DNA of 64,000 nt, from contig DGHQ01000059.1 of NCBI GenBank assembly GCA_002392915.1, forward strand, positions 124,001 to 188,000, written 5' to 3'. Origin of the DNA: Bacteroidales bacterium UBA3844 (GTDB taxonomy: Bacteria > Bacteroidota > Bacteroidia > Bacteroidales > Paludibacteraceae). Every line of letters starts with the position of its first letter. Within the stretch, counting starts at the first letter, position 1. Below are positions 53,307 through 62,468 of this stretch, one piece after another. A program made the translations under genes and the position numbers. The notes under the pieces are model-generated. The model did not search any database and had not been told where the DNA came from. It saw only the letters and a program-made list of their open reading frames with translations.

Positions 53307-53331
53307 CAAATATATATCCAATTTGGATATA
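53307..53331 (-). promoter_or_regulatory. Promoter with palindromic operator, copy 3
   Basis: TATATCC, AATTT, GGATATA at 53313-53331 partly overlaps the -7 box (53307-53314) of the minus-strand gene. This placement suggests repression. Confidence 0.6.
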
Positions 53332-53439
53332 AAAAAATTTCACTTCACTTTTTTTCTTGATTTCTTACAAAATCCCTTGAATAGAAAAAAATACTGTTAT
53401 TTAGACGTAATTATGATGCAAAAACGTGAATAGATTTTA

Positions 53440-54606
53440 ATGTGGGAAAAGACTAATATTTATTTAGTTTATAAATTCGTGCAATTTTGGTTTATTTTTT
53501 CGTGCAAAAATTTGGAGAAGTGCGGAATTAGCTGTTTTAAGGATTACGAATATCTTGTTTCTCGAGGTTGTATTTGGGTAAGCGATTTGGCAGATCGCTG
53601 CCTTGGAGAAAAAGAATATTTGGCGTATTGGTGGGAGACTGAAATATACAGATCTTTATTAACCATTGCAGAAAATGTAATGTCTGGCGGCTCTAATGAA
53701 GAAACAATCAATGACTTCATTAGAGAAGTGAAGGAAAATGAAAAAGAACTTGATGCACTATATAATGCATCAAGGGAGGAACTCGATGCAATCTTAGCGA
53801 AGAAACGAGAGGCAGAAGAGAGAGAAAGGAAAGAGGAGGAATCTTTTGCTCAAAGGTGGTATGGGTGTCCTCGCCAGCATTTTTCAGGAAGATACATGAG
53901 GTATGTTTCTTCCGTCGATGATCTGAAGGCTGAGACATGGACAGAATATGACAACAAATACATAATCAAGGTGATCGAAGATGCGGACTATGATTATAAC
54001 TATTATGCAAGATCTTACGGACATCCGAAGAAAACGGTTAATAACAGATTTGTGAATATCTATAAACACGGTACAGGCAGAAACGCTGGATGTGTGGTCC
54101 TTGCTAAATCAATAGAGATTGATTCTTTCCGTCAGAACAATATACTGCAAGCTATCGCTGATTACTTCAAGATTGTCAAACCATCAAAGAACAAATTGCA
54201 GACAAATCCGTTTTATGAAGTAAAGAAAATAAACAAGAAATTATATTGTCAGAAGTTTGGCAAAGAGGTGGTCGGATATGTTGCGGTAGATAACGATGTG
54301 TATTATCACAGCAGGACAAAGGATGATGCCATTTGTGGTCTTTCTAAAAAAATTGAGCTTCTGAAAAAACAGGAGGAAAAAGAAAAAAAACAGGAGGAAA
54401 AAGAAGAGAGGACAAGATTCTCCGCATCTTTCCTTCATGAACATTTTGGTTTTTGCTGGCAAGGAATGCGAGAGTTTGTGGAAAGTGCAGGACTTGACAT
54501 CAATAAGGTTTATTCCTTAAAGGAATTGAAAAATGCAGTTAAAACGGCTGACAAGGATGTTGTTAGGAAATACACAAAAGAATTGAAGGCTATACAAGTA
54601 ATATAA
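53440..54606 (+). CDS. Hypothetical protein with charged coiled-coil segments
   Basis: The 388-residue protein has two Glu/Lys/Arg-rich coils (about 100-135 and 310-330). Between them are aromatic-rich stretches. No family recognised. The start is uncertain because the first 40 residues are A/T-rich and hydrophobic; no clear promoter was seen. Confidence 0.62.
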   Translation: MWEKTNIYLVYKFVQFWFIFSCKNLEKCGISCFKDYEYLVSRGCIWVSDLADRCLGEKEYLAYWWETEIYRSLLTIAENVMSGGSNEETINDFIREVKENEKELDALYNASREELDAILAKKREAEERERKEEESFAQRWYGCPRQHFSGRYMRYVSSVDDLKAETWTEYDNKYIIKVIEDADYDYNYYARSYGHPKKTVNNRFVNIYKHGTGRNAGCVVLAKSIEIDSFRQNNILQAIADYFKIVKPSKNKLQTNPFYEVKKINKKLYCQKFGKEVVGYVAVDNDVYYHSRTKDDAICGLSKKIELLKKQEEKEKKQEEKEERTRFSASFLHEHFGFCWQGMREFVESAGLDINKVYSLKELKNAVKTADKDVVRKYTKELKAIQVI

Positions 54607-54649
54607 GTAACAATCAGGCAGGGATTTTCCCTGCCTCAAACTTGATAAT

Positions 54650-54865
54650 ATGAATACGTTAGAATTGGCAAGTGTCGCCAAAAACTACTATGATGGTTTG
54701 AGGGCGAAATCTGTTTATCATGGATGGGAAAAATATGTCGTCACTAACGGCTCAGAATGTATGTTTGTCCATTCGGACTATGAGCCGGAACCTGGTGAAG
54801 CCATGTTCTTTCTTTGTTTAAGAAGCGGAAATATCATGTGTGAACTTAAAAAAATTGGAAAATAA
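54650..54865 (+). CDS. Small hypothetical protein
   Basis: The 71-residue protein (MNTLELASVAKNYYDGL) ends at the base where the next ATG begins, so translation is probably coupled. No family recognised. Confidence 0.6.
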   Translation: MNTLELASVAKNYYDGLRAKSVYHGWEKYVVTNGSECMFVHSDYEPEPGEAMFFLCLRSGNIMCELKKIGK

Positions 54866-55284
54866 TGGAAACAAAAAACATTACGGTAAGAATACCGTCA
54901 AATATAGCCGAATGGCTTGATGGCAGAGATAATTCTTACAATGGTGCGATTGTCGACGCACTTGAGAAAGCTATGTTCATTGAGAGTTATTCAATGGATG
55001 AAATCAAAGGCAAACTTACAGAACAGGAATGGAAATATTTAGCGGACTCCCTTAACGGAACGCTTGCAATTGGATCGTTTCGTTATTCAAGCTCTGTATT
55101 AGCTGCTGGAGTGGAAGACAGTGACAGATTGGATGGTCTAGGATCAAAATGGGGAGTCGATGTCAAAGTATTGACGGAAAAAATATTAGCCTTGACTGCT
55201 GCCCAGATTGATGCCATCTACACAAGGGTGGAAGATTTCTGGAACAACCCAATGAAGGATCTTAATGTCTGGGCGAAATATTAA
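54865..55284 (+). CDS. RHH-like hypothetical protein
   Basis: The 139-residue protein begins with ITVRIPSNIAEWLDGRDNSY and a following helix, which looks like an N-terminal ribbon-helix-helix domain. The C-terminal end (VEDFWNNPMKDLNVWAKY) is similar to the end of the next gene product, suggesting a common domain. Function unknown. Confidence 0.65.
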   Translation: METKNITVRIPSNIAEWLDGRDNSYNGAIVDALEKAMFIESYSMDEIKGKLTEQEWKYLADSLNGTLAIGSFRYSSSVLAAGVEDSDRLDGLGSKWGVDVKVLTEKILALTAAQIDAIYTRVEDFWNNPMKDLNVWAKY

Positions 55285-55295
55285 AATTTATTTTT

Positions 55296-55802
55296 ATGAG
55301 CAGTATATCATTTAAGCGATCACATAATCTTGTGTGGTCTGTACGACATAACGAATCAGGAATTATCCTTGACTTCGTGGAAGGTTATTTCAATGACAAA
55401 CAAAAGGCGCACGTCGACGGGGTGATTCCGGATGTACAGATGCTCGCAAGAGTCATGCGAGAGATTGGAGACGAGGTGCAAAAACAAATATATTTCATCG
55501 CACTCTGTGATGTGGATGTAAGAAGGAGTCTTATTGATGATATGAGTGAGGATCTGCTTATCGAAGCTGCAGAGAAATTGCATGGGGCGGTCGGATATGA
55601 AGATTATAATTATCTGTATGATTATCTTGAAATATTCAAACAGATCTCTGATCCAAGCCCATCCCTTTGTGAATGCCTTGAAAACTTGTCCGATAACGAG
55701 ATGAAAGAACTTGTCATGCTCGTTGTCTCGTATTGGGTAGACCCATACGACATGAAGCAATGGGCGAAGGACTTGAAAAATTGGTATTGGGAGAACATTT
55801 GA
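55296..55802 (+). CDS. Hypothetical protein related at its C-terminus to its neighbour
   Basis: The 168-residue, mostly helical protein ends in VVSYWVDPYDMKQWAKDLK, resembling the preceding protein's end (x-W-x-x-P-x-x-x-x-x-W-A-K). It is the last gene of a three-gene operon closed by a terminator. No family recognised. Confidence 0.65.
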   Translation: MSSISFKRSHNLVWSVRHNESGIILDFVEGYFNDKQKAHVDGVIPDVQMLARVMREIGDEVQKQIYFIALCDVDVRRSLIDDMSEDLLIEAAEKLHGAVGYEDYNYLYDYLEIFKQISDPSPSLCECLENLSDNEMKELVMLVVSYWVDPYDMKQWAKDLKNWYWENI

Positions 55803-55815
55803 TGTTCTCTTTTTT

Positions 55816-55849
55816 AACGTTCCTCTTTTGAAAGGGGGAACGTTTTTTC
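55816..55849 (+). terminator. Intrinsic terminator
   Basis: AACGTTCC...GGAACGTT with an extended G-U-containing stem (55816-55828 / 55831-55844), followed by T. Confidence 0.88.
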
Positions 55850-55912
55850 ACTTTTCCCTTGGAGAAAAAGATTATTTCTCTTTCTATTTTTGGCTAAATT
55901 ACATTTGCCTGG

Positions 55913-55948
55913 TTTGCATTTGTCCTCAAAATTTAGTATCTTTGTATA
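55913..55948 (+). promoter_or_regulatory. Promoter, distant relative of the repeated module
   Basis: TTTG (55913-55916), a 20-bp spacer and TATCTTTG (55937-55944). The sequence AATTTAGTATCTTTGTATA resembles the module core, but the leader hairpin is absent. Confidence 0.75.
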
Positions 55949-55962
55949 AAGGCTAAAAAATT

Positions 55963-56334
55963 ATGACAAAAATAGAACTGGTAGTATCTATATTGAACCG
56001 TCTTCACAAGGCGGTTGACGGATCCGAGCGAGATTTCTATACTGATGACGAGTTGGAAGATTTCGCCTACGAGTGTATTGATAGTTATAATTATGATGAA
56101 TTTACGAGTGCGGAAACAATAGCCAGGGCATTTGTAAATTACTTCTCTTATACATCAAAACCCTGCAGAAGATGTGATGCTTGCGGAAGACTGATGCGTA
56201 AAGGATATTATTATGATTATGGTCGTTACCATTTTTGTAGTGATAAATGTCTTAGCACGGAAATTTCTGAGCGTGGATGGATTTTGTCAACTATTGATGA
56301 TCCAGGAGGCTATTATTATAATGTATGGTTCTAA
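55963..56334 (+). CDS. Zinc-ribbon protein, paralogue of the C-terminal half of the 49306 gene product
   Basis: The 123-residue protein has PCRRCDACGRLMRKGYYYDY and HFCSDKCLSTEISERGW at about 66-105, matching the second domain of the 49306-49884 product almost position by position. The N-terminal half (LNRLHKAVDGSERDFYTDDE) also aligns. A probable zinc site; function unknown. Confidence 0.75.
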   Translation: MTKIELVVSILNRLHKAVDGSERDFYTDDELEDFAYECIDSYNYDEFTSAETIARAFVNYFSYTSKPCRRCDACGRLMRKGYYYDYGRYHFCSDKCLSTEISERGWILSTIDDPGGYYYNVWF

Positions 56335-56373
56335 CTCTTTGGATTTGATATGAATTAAACAAATGGAAAAGTT

Positions 56374-56402
56374 AAAGGTGGTCATTGATCACCTTTTTTT
56401 TT
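56374..56402. terminator. Bidirectional terminator between convergent genes
   Basis: GGTGGTCA/TGATCACC (56377-56384, 56386-56393) with T on the plus side and a T-rich tail on the minus side, placed between the zinc-ribbon gene and topB. Confidence 0.78.
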
Positions 56403-56458
56403 ACAATAAATGGCACGAATTTCACAATCCATGCCACTTAACTAATTACAAATTTTCT

Positions 56459-59137
56459 TTATTTTAATTTTATTTCTACTCTGTTTGATTCGATGCTGTA
56501 CACCAAATCTGCTTCGTATTTTTTCCCTGACCTTGATGATATTAGTTGGACTTTTTTTAATGTGTCACCTTTCATCAATGCCTGGATTTCTTTCTGTGTC
56601 AGCTCATGCCCGGACACATTTTTCCACATTATAAAATCACAGGTCGGATTTTCTTTTGTGTTTCTTGTGCATTTGCATCCCTTGCCGAAATCTATAACTG
56701 GTGCACCGCACTTCGGACAGATTCCGACTTCTTCATTTCTATCTTCAAATACGACCGTCGTCGTATAATCCTCATTCAGCACAAGATTCGCTTTGTACGG
56801 TTTTCCTTCCTTTGATAGGAAAGATACGCTCTTCAATATCTTTTCCTTCATAAGAATGTCAAGCTCTGCTTTTGTCATTTCGTGTCCGGACATATTCTTC
56901 CAGACAAGGAAATTACAAGTTGGATTCTCCTTAGTGTTCCCAGAACATGCGTATGAGCTTTTATATTCGACCATGGGTTTGCCACATTTGGGGCAAATTA
57001 TTCCCAGATTATTATCAAATATAAGTCCTACTTTGTTTGTTTCTTTATCGAACTTAAACCTGACATTATAACTTTTTTTTGTTTCGTTATTTGTCAATAA
57101 GACAATATCTGATGTTTCCATCTTTGTTGTCAATTCTTTTATCTCTTTTGAGCTAAAAGTATGATACTTATTGCTTTTAAAGAGCAAAAATTGGCATTGG
57201 TAATTCTCGCATCTTACGGTTCTCTCCCCCTCGATGATCTTTCCTCCACAGAGAGGACAAGTCAAATCTTCCGTAAGAAGCTTTGGATTTCCTTTATTTT
57301 CCATTTCCACATTTATTATCACTTTGTCTAGTTCCTTGATAAGACTTACCGCCTTATCCTTTATTTCCTCAATAAATGCTTCCGCATTGAAGGAGCCTTC
57401 CGCTATTTTGTTGAGCTTACACTCCCACTCACCTGTAACATCAGGTTTTGACAAATCTAAATTTTTGACGCCATCATATATCGCCAAACCCCTTGTCGTT
57501 GGAACAAGATATTTCTTTTCCTGAATTTCCACAAGTTTGCGAATCTTCAGAGACTCTATCACACTCGCTCGTGTTGCAGGAGTACCCAGACCGCAATCCT
57601 TTATCGCTTTTGATAGTTCCTGGTCCTCGATCATTTTTCCTGCCGTCTCCATGAGCTTCAGAAGTTCAGCTTCTGTAAGAAGCGGTGGTCTTTGTGTTTT
57701 TCTTTCTTCCGCAACTACCTGTAGCACATCTACATTCTCCCCCTCGATTACTGGTGGCAGTGTCTGACTCTCCTCGTCATCTTTTTCTTCTTTAGTCTCT
57801 TGTTGTGACAAGGTAATTCTCCATCCTGCATCCTTGATCGACGTTCCTACACTCTTAAAGAGTGTTTTGTCCTTCGCTTCTAAGGTATATATTACCTGGT
57901 CTTTCTTGCACGGAGGCAACAAAGACTGTATGAATCTTTTGACAACAAGATCATAAATTTTCTGTTCATTTATGTTCAGATTGACATATTTTTCATATCC
58001 CTCAAATGTTGGGATGACGGCATGGTGATCCGTCAGCTTTGAGTTGTCAAAGCAACTCTTTTGTATTCCGTTTTTGGATATGAACGCCAATCCATTCTTC
58101 AGTTCTTTGTTCAAGTTCAATCTGTTCAGACTGCCTACATTATCAGATATAGGCTGTATCATATCCTCCGCAAGATAACTGGAATCTGTACGAGGATAAG
58201 TTGTCATTTTCGCCTCATACAGGCTCTGAAGAGCAGTCAAGGTGTCCTGTGCGGACATTCCTAACAATCTGTTCGCCGTCCTTTGCAAGTCAGTCAAGCT
58301 GAAAGGCAAAGGAGCCCTTTCTGTCAGCTTCTTATTCTCTACCTTCACAACAGTGAACACTTTTCCAAGGCTCTCTATCCTCTTTTCCGCCGCTTCTTTT
58401 GATTCAAAAGATTCCGGACAAACTGAGAAAAACTGTGTCTTATCTGAGGTACTCAGTTTTGCCCTCAATTTATAGTAAAAAGTTTGCACAAAGTTTTTGT
58501 TCTCATAGTATCTTTTACATACAAATGAAAAGGTCGGAGTCTGAACACGTCCTAACGTGAAGAGACCCTTGTTCGAGTTAGCAAGTGTCAGCGATCTTGT
58601 CGCATTCATACCTATGATCCAATCTGCCTTAGCTCGGCATTCAGCACTATGATATATATTGTCATAGTCTGATCCTTCCTTCAGATTATCAAATCCCTGC
58701 TTGATCGCACTCTCAGTCAAAGAGGAGATCCAAAGTCTCTTCACAGGAGTTTTACATCCCATGTAATTGTAGATATTACGGAATATCAATTCTCCCTCTC
58801 TACCTGCATCCGTCGCACAGACAATATAGTCTGCACTGTTAAACAATGTTTTAAGAATGTTGTACTGCTGAAGATACCTATCCTCCTTTTTTGTTCTTGC
58901 GTTGCTATCCTCTAAGAGTTGCAACTTGAACAATGACGGAAGCATTGGCAATACTTCTTTAGTCCAGGGCACACCCCAGCCGTATGTTTCAGGTTCACAT
59001 AAGCCAACTAGATGACCGTAAGCCCATGTCACCTGCCATCCGTCACCCTCGTAGAAACCTTCTTTCTTTTCGTTTGCCTTCAGCACTTTCGCTATGTCCC
59101 TTGCGACTGAAGGTTTTTCTGCTATTACTACCCTCAT
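56459..59137 (-). CDS. topB: DNA topoisomerase III
   Basis: The 892-residue protein opens with a Toprim domain (MRVVIAEKPSVARDIAKVLK, later CATDAGREGELIFRNIY). The catalytic tyrosine lies in TTYPRTDSSYL (about residue 315). The C-terminal third (about 630-892) holds cysteine-rich units (CPLCGGKI, CPKCGKPM, CPKCGAPV), each tied to a repeated W-K-N-x-S-G-H-E domain. It is longer than E. coli TopB because of these repeats. TopB is a standard companion of Bacteroidetes conjugative elements. Confidence 0.95.
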   Translation of the reverse strand: MRVVIAEKPSVARDIAKVLKANEKKEGFYEGDGWQVTWAYGHLVGLCEPETYGWGVPWTKEVLPMLPSLFKLQLLEDSNARTKKEDRYLQQYNILKTLFNSADYIVCATDAGREGELIFRNIYNYMGCKTPVKRLWISSLTESAIKQGFDNLKEGSDYDNIYHSAECRAKADWIIGMNATRSLTLANSNKGLFTLGRVQTPTFSFVCKRYYENKNFVQTFYYKLRAKLSTSDKTQFFSVCPESFESKEAAEKRIESLGKVFTVVKVENKKLTERAPLPFSLTDLQRTANRLLGMSAQDTLTALQSLYEAKMTTYPRTDSSYLAEDMIQPISDNVGSLNRLNLNKELKNGLAFISKNGIQKSCFDNSKLTDHHAVIPTFEGYEKYVNLNINEQKIYDLVVKRFIQSLLPPCKKDQVIYTLEAKDKTLFKSVGTSIKDAGWRITLSQQETKEEKDDEESQTLPPVIEGENVDVLQVVAEERKTQRPPLLTEAELLKLMETAGKMIEDQELSKAIKDCGLGTPATRASVIESLKIRKLVEIQEKKYLVPTTRGLAIYDGVKNLDLSKPDVTGEWECKLNKIAEGSFNAEAFIEEIKDKAVSLIKELDKVIINVEMENKGNPKLLTEDLTCPLCGGKIIEGERTVRCENYQCQFLLFKSNKYHTFSSKEIKELTTKMETSDIVLLTNNETKKSYNVRFKFDKETNKVGLIFDNNLGIICPKCGKPMVEYKSSYACSGNTKENPTCNFLVWKNMSGHEMTKAELDILMKEKILKSVSFLSKEGKPYKANLVLNEDYTTTVVFEDRNEEVGICPKCGAPVIDFGKGCKCTRNTKENPTCDFIMWKNVSGHELTQKEIQALMKGDTLKKVQLISSRSGKKYEADLVYSIESNRVEIKLK

Positions 59138-59139
59138 GA

Positions 59140-59676
59140 TTAAATATGTTTATTTATATTATACTGCAAATTCTTCATATCCATAAATTCTTCTACCCTC
59201 TTCTTTACTTCTTCAAGAGTAGCTTTAGTTGTGCTGCTAACATCATCTTTCTTTTTTGATTCAGTTAAGCTTTGGTTTATATATTCCTCATTTATGCTAC
59301 TATCTGAAGGAAATGCTTGCTTACATTCAGACTTAATATATGCACTCAGATCTTCACTTGACATTGACAAGTTCTTTTTTTCCTCAAAGGGATCCTCTGG
59401 TTCTCCCAGATCAAAATCCTCAGCTACAGGCTCCGGATCTTCTGATACGACTTCTTTCTTTTTCTGATTATACAAACGAACCAGCTTCTCTTCCGCTGTT
59501 TCTTCTGTATTGTCATAACCGTCTTCCGAATTAGGCTCAACCATTCCATCCTCTTTTGGTAAACTATGAACTGACGACGCAAGCATATTTTCTATATTAT
59601 CCATCTTGTATGATAATACTGTTACCTGCTCCTTTAGCTCAAGTACTGCCTTTAGCAGTATGTCTATCTTCTCCAT
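59140..59676 (-). CDS. Hypothetical acidic protein between traN and topB
   Basis: The 178-residue protein has an N-terminal coiled-coil (LKAVLELKEQVTVLSYKMDN) and a disordered acidic remainder. EEKLVRLYNQKKKE and KNLSM match segments of the tra-operon membrane protein at 7324-7695. It starts 1 base after the traN stop. Function unknown. Confidence 0.68.
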   Translation of the reverse strand: MEKIDILLKAVLELKEQVTVLSYKMDNIENMLASSVHSLPKEDGMVEPNSEDGYDNTEETAEEKLVRLYNQKKKEVVSEDPEPVAEDFDLGEPEDPFEEKKNLSMSSEDLSAYIKSECKQAFPSDSSINEEYINQSLTESKKKDDVSSTTKATLEEVKKRVEEFMDMKNLQYNINKHI

Positions 59677-59677
59677 T

Positions 59678-60820
59678 TTATTTTGTAATTTTTTTTGCGT
59701 TTAATATTTCTTTGTTGGAAGCTGTAAATTTCAAATGTCTACCTCCGTTTTTTTCAAAAATCTCAAAATAGAACTGGTGTTTGTCCGGAACGGTGAACCT
59801 TTTGAAAAAAAACACCGCACTATACCCAGTGTCACCTTCTACCAAATCTCCATCTTTTGATCTATAAACATAGATAGGAATTTTCTCGTCATCCTGATAA
59901 GTCTGTTTCTTTGTTTTCTTCTTGTTCTGGATATAACTTCTGATGAAGTCTATCTCATAATCAATCTTACTGTCATTCTGTAGATACAGGTGAAACATAA
60001 GGATATCATCCTTGATGAACAATCCTATCAGACTGAAAAGCATCTTATTCTCCGAAATTCCAATATTGTTCAATACCGCACCTTTTTCCACTACTGCTTT
60101 TCCATATTCTTCCATCTCTACCTCATTCATACTCGCTATTGAAAAAGATGCTTTTTCTTCATTTGCATCACTACCAATAACCAGATTCACAAGCTCCGGA
60201 TTTTCATTAGCTTTGATGATGTGGGGATAAATCCTCACATTGTTTTTGCTGTCTTTAGTCACGACATGAAGTGACGTAGAAGTAAAAGCATCAAACTCCC
60301 CCACCCTTTTGGCGATGACCACATTGTTAAAATCAGAGATTTTTTCTGCTATGATAGAATCAACCCCGACAGCTACATCTATAACTGTCTCGTCAGAATT
60401 ATAAGAAAGGTGTGAGGTTCTGATACTCGACAATTCAATTGTCGATTCCGACAAATAATGTTCCTGTTTAACAGAATCACCCACATTTTTCACATCAATG
60501 GCTATTGTCTTGGGATCTTGATCATAATTAAGATCAAATGTGTATATTTTCCCATCTTTCGTGATTGCAGTTAGGGTAGTATTGTCAAATACAGGGATCT
60601 CACTTCTGATACGAAGAATATTCTCTGCATCACCGATTTTTTCGGCGACAATATCCTCAGTTCCCATGTCTACATAGTTTATTTTCGCAGGAAACTGTAA
60701 ATACAACCATTTCACATCACTCACTTCGAGTGATATTTTCTTGGCTCCCTTTTGTTGCAGATTTTGCGAACAAACAGCAAAAGATAAAAATACTGTTATT
60801 AATACCAATAGATTTCTCAT
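59678..60820 (-). CDS. traN: Conjugative transposon protein TraN (DUF4138)
   Basis: The 380-residue exported protein has a signal peptide (about 1-18, ending FAVCSQ). The body matches TraN/DUF4138, a VirB9-like channel component: VKWLYLQFPAKINYVDMG, the repeated F-D/S-L-N-Y blocks, then IGLFIKDDILMFHLYLQNDS and the final KRFTVPDKHQFYFEIFEKNG. In related elements traN follows traM; here it is about 60 kb away in the window. Confidence 0.9.
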   Translation of the reverse strand: MRNLLVLITVFLSFAVCSQNLQQKGAKKISLEVSDVKWLYLQFPAKINYVDMGTEDIVAEKIGDAENILRIRSEIPVFDNTTLTAITKDGKIYTFDLNYDQDPKTIAIDVKNVGDSVKQEHYLSESTIELSSIRTSHLSYNSDETVIDVAVGVDSIIAEKISDFNNVVIAKRVGEFDAFTSTSLHVVTKDSKNNVRIYPHIIKANENPELVNLVIGSDANEEKASFSIASMNEVEMEEYGKAVVEKGAVLNNIGISENKMLFSLIGLFIKDDILMFHLYLQNDSKIDYEIDFIRSYIQNKKKTKKQTYQDDEKIPIYVYRSKDGDLVEGDTGYSAVFFFKRFTVPDKHQFYFEIFEKNGGRHLKFTASNKEILNAKKITK

Positions 60821-60830
60821 GTAACAAATT

Positions 60831-60930
60831 TGTAATTAGTTTAATAAATGTGCGTCCTCTTGTTGAGGACACACATTGCTTTTTTATTAAAGTTAATTGT
60901 AATTAGTTTGAAAAATGTGCGTCCTCTCAA
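60831..60930 (-). promoter_or_regulatory. Tandemly duplicated hairpin leader of traN
   Basis: TTGTAATTAGTTT followed within a few bases by ATGTGCGTCCTCT occurs at 60831-60861 and again at 60898-60928 (67-bp period). On the minus strand each copy forms a GTGTGTCCTC/GAGGACGCAC-type stem followed by T-rich sequence, an attenuator-like arrangement ahead of traN. Confidence 0.65.
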
Positions 60931-60968
60931 TTGAGTACTCACATCACTTATATTTTTGTCATTTTACT

Positions 60969-61175
60969 TTAACACAATCTTTCTAAATCATTAGCTAACC
61001 CCTTAAATATAAAAGCATCTTCGTTTTGAGCTTTAACCAAATCTTCTTTTGTAAAAGTATTTTGGCTCCATACTTGTCTTATGCATTGACATTTTAGACC
61101 TGTCAATGTTTCGACTTCCTTTACCCAATCCTCTATCCATTGGAGTTCTGAATCCTTGAGTTCTTGTTTTGTCAT
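60969..61175 (-). CDS. Small hypothetical protein
   Basis: The 68-residue protein (MTKQELKDSELQWIEDWVKE) has one C-x-C pair (KCQCIRQ). It lies between the primase-like gene and traN. No family recognised. Confidence 0.58.
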   Translation of the reverse strand: MTKQELKDSELQWIEDWVKEVETLTGLKCQCIRQVWSQNTFTKEDLVKAQNEDAFIFKGLANDLERLC

Positions 61176-61201
61176 AAATCTAATCTATTAAAACACAAAT
61201 A

Positions 61202-62353
61202 TCAAACACCTACTCCTCTCTTTTTTTTCATCACAGGTGCAGGTATAGATTGACGTTGGTTAATCTCCTCAGTTTTTTTTTCTACGTAAACGCCTTTTTC
61301 CAATGTCAATCTGTTTTTTTCAATCATTTCCTTTGTGTTGGCGATATGCCATTCGTTTAGGTCTTTATGATTTCCGAGGACATATCGGCAATCAATAACC
61401 TCCGCTCTATCGCTCAACGCATCCACGATTTTTTTTGTTGCGACTGTTCCTGCATTATCATTATCCAGAAACAGTTTTATTTTTTTGTTCTGGAGATCCA
61501 TAGCCTCCATTTTTTTTATTACCTGGTCAGCCAAAGCCACCGAATTAAGGACAATATAATCCTCATTCAACGGATCTTTACCCAACCTTTTTTTCTGCTC
61601 AGCACAGCTCAACATGTCAAAGAAACCTTCAAATACATTAATAGTCTGTTTTCCTTCAACAATGTAACTTGGTGCTTTTGCATTACATATTTTCGATGTA
61701 TATTGATACGTCGATCCATCCGGCATTGTTTTTTTTTCAGACTCCATTCTAAGTTCCCATCCTCCTTCCTTATCGCATTTTTGAATACTTTTTCCTCCAT
61801 GCGAATTTGGAAATCCTATATCAACTCTTTCCTTCGACGGAGTCCCGTCTTCTTTCAATTTAATGTAATGCACTTGCTTACAGAATTTTCGTGCTGTATC
61901 AAGTGAAATACAACGTCGATTAAGATAATCGACGAGGGAATCATACCAAATAGAATTTACCTTGTTTATCTCTATTTTGGGTTTGTCTTCAACCAAATTA
62001 TGACGAACCTCCCTTTGAGGCAGGTTAAAAACAACCCCTCCATAAGCTTCCGCTGTTGCGGTTATTATCTCATTAAGATTCCCTGGAGTATCAGGAATGT
62101 TTTTCAGTTTAGCTACTAAGGTAAGCAGCGTTCCTGTACGATCCATTTCCGCACGATCTATCCATTTTTGTGGATAAGTGTCCGGAAACACTTCAAACGA
62201 AGGATTCTTTTCGTTTCGGAATGGAGAATAGTACAACAAAGTTGTACCAAATTTGCTGTTACGAGTCTGTCGCACAGGTGTCATCCCTTGTCTCTCCAGA
62301 AAAGCGACAAGGTCAATGTTTAATACATCTTTCTTTGACAAACTTTGACTCAT
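61202..62353 (-). CDS. Toprim-domain DNA primase-like protein
   Basis: The 383-residue protein has a primase N-terminal segment (VAFLERQGMTPVRQ, then TLLYYSPFRNEKNPSFEV) that lacks the zinc cysteines of classic CHC2 fingers. The Toprim domain (about 225-330) has the TINVFEGFFDMLSC glutamate and the DxD-type KIKLFLDNDNAGTVATKKI. It is probably used to prime the complementary strand after transfer, or for mobile-element replication. It heads the primase-traN-topB minus operon. Confidence 0.88.
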   Translation of the reverse strand: MSQSLSKKDVLNIDLVAFLERQGMTPVRQTRNSKFGTTLLYYSPFRNEKNPSFEVFPDTYPQKWIDRAEMDRTGTLLTLVAKLKNIPDTPGNLNEIITATAEAYGGVVFNLPQREVRHNLVEDKPKIEINKVNSIWYDSLVDYLNRRCISLDTARKFCKQVHYIKLKEDGTPSKERVDIGFPNSHGGKSIQKCDKEGGWELRMESEKKTMPDGSTYQYTSKICNAKAPSYIVEGKQTINVFEGFFDMLSCAEQKKRLGKDPLNEDYIVLNSVALADQVIKKMEAMDLQNKKIKLFLDNDNAGTVATKKIVDALSDRAEVIDCRYVLGNHKDLNEWHIANTKEMIEKNRLTLEKGVYVEKKTEEINQRQSIPAPVMKKKRGVGV

Positions 62354-62431
62354 AACTTGATTTTTTTTGTTCCTGCTAACCCGATAAATCTTAGATAAAA
62401 ATTATAGAAATTTTAATTGGTTAAGTGTTTG

Positions 62432-62468
62432 AGGACCGTACGTTTTGACAACGAGCGGTCCTTTTTTT
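62432..62468 (+). terminator. Orphan plus-strand terminator
   Basis: AGGACCG/CGGTCCT (62432-62438 / 62456-62462), followed by T. No plus-strand gene precedes it. The gap 62354-62716 otherwise shows no gene and may include the element boundary. Confidence 0.7.
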
